Part shown: one piece after another, positions 60,918 to 64,000 of the stretch
How positions within the stretch are numbered: the first letter of the stretch is position 1
Layout: the number at the start of each line of letters is the position of its first letter
Source of the DNA: Sphingobium limneticum
Lineage (GTDB): Bacteria > Pseudomonadota > Alphaproteobacteria > Sphingomonadales > Sphingomonadaceae
Assembly: GCF_008710155.1 (NCBI RefSeq)
Contig: NZ_VYPZ01000002.1
Span: forward strand, 372,001-436,000
Reading direction: 5' to 3'
Length of the DNA: 64,000 bases
Made by a program: the position numbers and the translations under genes
The notes under the pieces: model-generated
The model's input: only the letters and a program-made list of their open reading frames with translations
What the model was told of the DNA's origin: nothing
Databases searched by the model: none

Positions 60918-61945
60918 GCCGCCACCTGCACGATCGCTTCGTCCAGCAGGCCCTGCCGCGCCAGGCTATGCCCGACGATGGTTTCGACCAAAGCGGCATG
61001 ATCGACGCCGATCGAGGCGGCGGAGCGCGAGATCGTCTTCTTCGACCAGAGATTGCAGGACAGGTTCACTTCCATGAACAGCAATTGCCCGCTCGCCGGA
61101 TCATAGCGGAATTCGAACCGGCCATAGTCGAACGGCCAGAGTTCGGGCAGCAGCGCGGCGGTCATCGCCTCCAGCCGGCTGCGCAGGTCGGCATCCTCGA
61201 CCAGGATCAGCGGATCGTCGCCCGCGTCGATCAGCCCGCGCTTCTCCTCATAGCTGCGCTCGCGATGCGGGTCGGCCGGCACATACATCATCGGCGGCAG
61301 GATCCAGGGCTGGCCACCGCTGCCGCCGACCACCGGCACCGCGACGTCCAGCAGCGGCGCCCATTGTTCCACCAGCACATCATGGCCCAGCGCGAACAGG
61401 CTGTCGGCATGATCGCGCGCCTGCGCCCATGTATCGACCATATTCACGCCCCAGGAGGCGGAGGAAGCGTTGGGCTTCACCACCAGCCGATCCGCCTCGA
61501 ACGCGGGTGCCTCGAACAGGCCGCCGCGACGGAAAAGCTGCGCCGCCATGGTCGGCACGCCGCGCGCGCGCGCGATCATCTTGCTGAGATATTTGTCGTC
61601 GGACAGGCCACGCACGATCGGGCTGGCGCCGAGATAAGGCATGTCGCGCCGATTGAGCAGCAACGGCGCCAGCATCTCGCTATTCTGGAAACCGCCCCGG
61701 TTGAGCAGGGTGACGACGAAGTCCGTATCGGGCCGCTGATAGAGCGCGTCATAGCTGTTCGCGACATCGACGTTGAGGCCGATCGCCTCCAGCGTCGTGC
61801 GCATTTCATGATGATAGATGGCGTGATTGCCATCCTGCGCGTCCGGCCGGCCGTCGGCACAGGCGTGCTTGGCAAGGAAGAGAAGGCGCAGCCGCGCCTT
61901 GTCGGCGGCGGGGATGCGGATCTGGCGGGGATGTGTCGCGATCAT
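60914..61945 (-). CDS. D-Ala-D-Ala-ligase-like ATP-grasp protein
   Basis: A 343-residue ATP-grasp enzyme: nucleotide-binding LVVKPNASSASWGVNMV and the metal-binding end RFEFRYDPASGQLLFMEVNL, equivalent to the ExN motif of D-alanine-D-alanine ligases. The N-terminal domain (LLFLAKHACADGR) differs from true Ddl, so it is likely to join other carboxylates to amines. It is the first gene of a five-gene overlapping operon and the next gene starts inside its stop. The ATG at 61945 has no strong ribosome site. Confidence 0.82.
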   Translation of the reverse strand: MIATHPRQIRIPAADKARLRLLFLAKHACADGRPDAQDGNHAIYHHEMRTTLEAIGLNVDVANSYDALYQRPDTDFVVTLLNRGGFQNSEMLAPLLLNRRDMPYLGASPIVRGLSDDKYLSKMIARARGVPTMAAQLFRRGGLFEAPAFEADRLVVKPNASSASWGVNMVDTWAQARDHADSLFALGHDVLVEQWAPLLDVAVPVVGGSGGQPWILPPMMYVPADPHRERSYEEKRGLIDAGDDPLILVEDADLRSRLEAMTAALLPELWPFDYGRFEFRYDPASGQLLFMEVNLSCNLWSKKTISRSAASIGVDHAALVETIVGHSLARQGLLDEAIVQVAA

Positions 61946-62024
61946 GCCGCCGGATTACAGGCCGCGCGTGACAGGGCGCCTACATTGGCGTTGCAGCGGG
62001 ATAACCGCACTCGGTCAAAATGAT

Positions 62025-62058
62025 GACGGTTCGGTCACGCATTTGTGACCGAACCGTC
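62025..62058 (-). terminator. Terminator of the TonB receptor
   Basis: Bases 62025-62038 and 62045-62058 form a perfect 14-bp stem with a 6-base loop. On the minus strand the hairpin begins 14 bases after the receptor stop and is followed by ATCATTTT. It separates the receptor from the ATP-grasp operon and may leave the latter with its own promoter in the 80 bases before 61945. Confidence 0.7.
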
Positions 62059-62072
62059 CGTCGTTACGAAGT

Positions 62073-64000
62073 TTAGAAACCGGCCTTCAGCGTCGCGAAG
62101 AATTGCTGCGGCGCGCCGATCAGCAGGGTCTGCGCGTCGCCGCTGTTGCCGAAACCGCCCGAACCGATCGTGCTGACATATTTCTTGTCGAACAGATTGC
62201 TGGCGTTCAGCTGCACCTCGATCTTGTCGGTCAGGCGATAACCGATCGAAGCATCCACGATCACGCGGCCGGGGACCGACACGTCGTTGGTATAGCTGTA
62301 AAAGCGCTTCGACATGTAGTTGCCGCCGATGCGGGCGAAGAGCGGACCCTGATCATAATTCAGCTCGCCGCGCAGCATGTGCTTGGGGCTGTCCACGACC
62401 GTCTTGCCCTTGAGCGCGGCGACCAGCGTGCCGTTCGAGCTGTTGAACACATCGTCGCGATAGGTGGCGTCGGTGTAGCTGTAGGAACCGAACAGGCTGA
62501 CGCCCGAACCCAGATTGACCGTACCGGCCGCCTCGACGCCGATCGTGCGGACCTTGCCCACATTCTGGAGCGCGGACGCCAGACCCTGGATCGGGCTGCC
62601 CACCTGCACCGCGTTCAACCGGTTGCGGAAGTTGACGAAATAAGCGCCCACCACGCCGTTGAACACGGGGCTGTTATAGCGCAGGCCCAGTTCATAGGTG
62701 TCCGACGATTCCGGCTTCAGATCGTCCTTGATCTGGTCGAAGCCGGCCTGGTTGGTTTGGAAGGGACCGGCCGTGGTGGCCGACGCGAAGGCGCGCGTCA
62801 CCTGCGTGAAGCCGCCAAAGGCTTCCATTTCGGGGCTGAGTTCCACCGCGAAGCCGGCATGGGGCTGGAACCAGTCCTGCGCCTTGATCTTGCCTTCCGG
62901 GAAGGTGGAAGCGACGATCGCGTCCGCCTTGTTGGTGACGTTGAAACCCTTCCACCCCAGGTTGATCGTCACGGTGCCCAGGTCGATCTTGTCCTGCACA
63001 TGGTACTGGAACGTATCGGTAGTGAAATCGAACTCCCACTGGGTGGCGAAGGGGTTCTTGGGATAGTCGCGGAAGCTGACGCCCGGATCGGTGCGGCTGG
63101 CAAAGGCGTAGAAGCGGCGGGCCTGATGGAATTTGTTATTTTCGTACCAGGCGCCGACGCTGAGCGTCTGGATACCGATCGTGTAATCGACGCTGCCGAA
63201 CGCGCCGATGCGGTCCATGTCATATTCGGTGGTGCGGATCGACATGGGTACGCCGTTGGGGCTGGGCGTATAGGGCGTGGCCCACAGGCCCATGCCGCTG
63301 TTGTTGTGATAATAGCCCTTGATCTTGAAATTGGCGTTTTCGCCCAGCGGCGTGGTCAGGCCGATCGACCCCAGCCAATCCTTGCGCAGGCCCGCCGCGT
63401 CATAATAGGCGTCGTCCGCGCTGGTGACATTGCCCGGATAGACCTGACCGCCGGCGACCGGCGCGCCGCTATAGTCGTAGCGGCCATCGGGGAAGGGAGA
63501 GCCGCCACTGTTGCTGACGCGGTCGACGTCGTTCAGCCGGTCGGCATAGTCGATCGCGCGGCTATAGTCGGGATAGGTGTTATCCCACTTCCAGCCCAGG
63601 CGACGGATCATGCCCATCGACATATCCTGATAATCCTGCTCGCGGCGATCCGAATAGCTGAGCCAGCCATCGATCTTCGCTTCGCCCACGGGGATCACGA
63701 CCTTGGCATTGCCCATATGCTGATCCTGCGTGCCCTGACCGCGCCACTTGTCGGTCGCGCCATAGCCGTAGGAGAGGAAGCCGCGAATGCCATCGCGCGT
63801 GCCGAGGGCGACCCGGCCGAAGGCGCGCCAGGTTTCGTCGCTGCCATAGGTCAGGTTGCCCTGCGCGCCCAATGAACCACCGCTCAGATAATCGGCGGGA
63901 TCGGCGGAGAAGGTTTCGATCGTGCCGCCAAGGTTGCCGGTCGACTGCGTGCCGAGCGAGCCGGCGCCCTGCGACACGCGCACGCTGCCGATATTTTCGC
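62073..64000 (-). CDS. TonB-dependent outer-membrane receptor (partial, N terminus outside window)
   Basis: The last 641 residues of a receptor: the first complete codons read ENIGSVRVSQGAGSLGTQST, which is the end of the plug domain (GNLGGTIETFSADP), followed by the barrel and the C-terminal QFFATLKAGF with the terminal Phe of outer-membrane proteins. The frame is open to the window edge. The aromatic-rich extracellular segments give no clear substrate. The hairpin at 62025-62058 terminates it. Confidence 0.92.
   Translation of the reverse strand, partial: ENIGSVRVSQGAGSLGTQSTGNLGGTIETFSADPADYLSGGSLGAQGNLTYGSDETWRAFGRVALGTRDGIRGFLSYGYGATDKWRGQGTQDQHMGNAKVVIPVGEAKIDGWLSYSDRREQDYQDMSMGMIRRLGWKWDNTYPDYSRAIDYADRLNDVDRVSNSGGSPFPDGRYDYSGAPVAGGQVYPGNVTSADDAYYDAAGLRKDWLGSIGLTTPLGENANFKIKGYYHNNSGMGLWATPYTPSPNGVPMSIRTTEYDMDRIGAFGSVDYTIGIQTLSVGAWYENNKFHQARRFYAFASRTDPGVSFRDYPKNPFATQWEFDFTTDTFQYHVQDKIDLGTVTINLGWKGFNVTNKADAIVASTFPEGKIKAQDWFQPHAGFAVELSPEMEAFGGFTQVTRAFASATTAGPFQTNQAGFDQIKDDLKPESSDTYELGLRYNSPVFNGVVGAYFVNFRNRLNAVQVGSPIQGLASALQNVGKVRTIGVEAAGTVNLGSGVSLFGSYSYTDATYRDDVFNSSNGTLVAALKGKTVVDSPKHMLRGELNYDQGPLFARIGGNYMSKRFYSYTNDVSVPGRVIVDASIGYRLTDKIEVQLNASNLFDKKYVSTIGSGGFGNSGDAQTLLIGAPQQFFATLKAGF

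Noticed and set aside
1..64000. tRNA, rRNA, integrase, transposase and phage genes
   Set aside because: None was recognised on either strand, so no genomic island boundary is claimed.

Overview
The window is a dense, GC-rich bacterial chromosomal segment that looks like a sphingomonad (Sphingobium/Sphingomonas/Novosphingobium-type Alphaproteobacteria). The clues are four TonB-dependent receptors (TBDRs) in 64 kb, an EL222-type LOV-HTH protein, Spinster-type MFS and DUF3617/extensin-like proteins, several families of dispersed palindromic intergenic repeats, and very tight gene packing with many ATGA/GTGA overlaps. The genus is inferred, not proven. No rRNA, tRNA, CRISPR array, insertion sequence or phage gene was recognised.

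1-14.4 kb is mainly housekeeping: a bestrophin-like channel, a DAACS symporter, a Pr6Pr membrane protein, an FMN reductase, then the minus-strand block serC-serA-hisZ-purA, followed on plus by an extensin-like lipoprotein, a LOG-family protein, a DUF3617 protein, a pyrimidine 5'-nucleotidase overlapping dapD, and an orphan OmpR-type regulator. 14.4-18.7 kb holds a minus-strand operon of a short LOV-HTH photoreceptor followed by DUF969, DUF979 and DUF2891 (putative 5-oxoproline-type permease subunits), then a nitroreductase.

18.7-30.7 kb is scavenging and catabolism: an amidohydrolase, a TBDR divergent from a small secreted His/Cys/Met protein coupled to a MauG/MbnH-like di-heme enzyme, a second TBDR with a class-C serine hydrolase, and a CHASE4 chemoreceptor-like protein. 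30.8-44.4 kb is a sugar-acid regulon. IdnD, an IdnO-like reductase and GntK together could convert L-idonate through 5-ketogluconate and gluconate to 6-phosphogluconate. They are accompanied by a LacI/GntR-family regulator, further dehydrogenases and a Spinster-type MFS transporter. A near-identical operator-like 15-mer (TGATATCGGTCMCAT) sits before idnD, before a TBDR 10 kb away and before a zinc alcohol dehydrogenase, tying the two loci into one probable regulon.

44.6-56.8 kb combines an operon of four exported DUF11-type proteins (one a 1660-residue predicted outer-membrane barrel) ending in a tandem PilZ protein, with a phosphorelay set (Hpt protein, LuxR-type regulator with an anomalous start, CHASE3 hybrid kinase, single-receiver protein). 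A small membrane protein with a candidate EcfG-type promoter and a P-type ATPase (CcoI/FixI-like) remnant follow. 57.3-61.9 kb is a five-gene overlapping operon: D-Ala-D-Ala-ligase-like ATP-grasp, nucleotidyltransferase, sugar-transfer ATP-grasp, GT4 glycosyltransferase and phosphoribosyltransferase. It probably makes an unidentified cell-surface or small-molecule product. The window ends inside a fourth TBDR.
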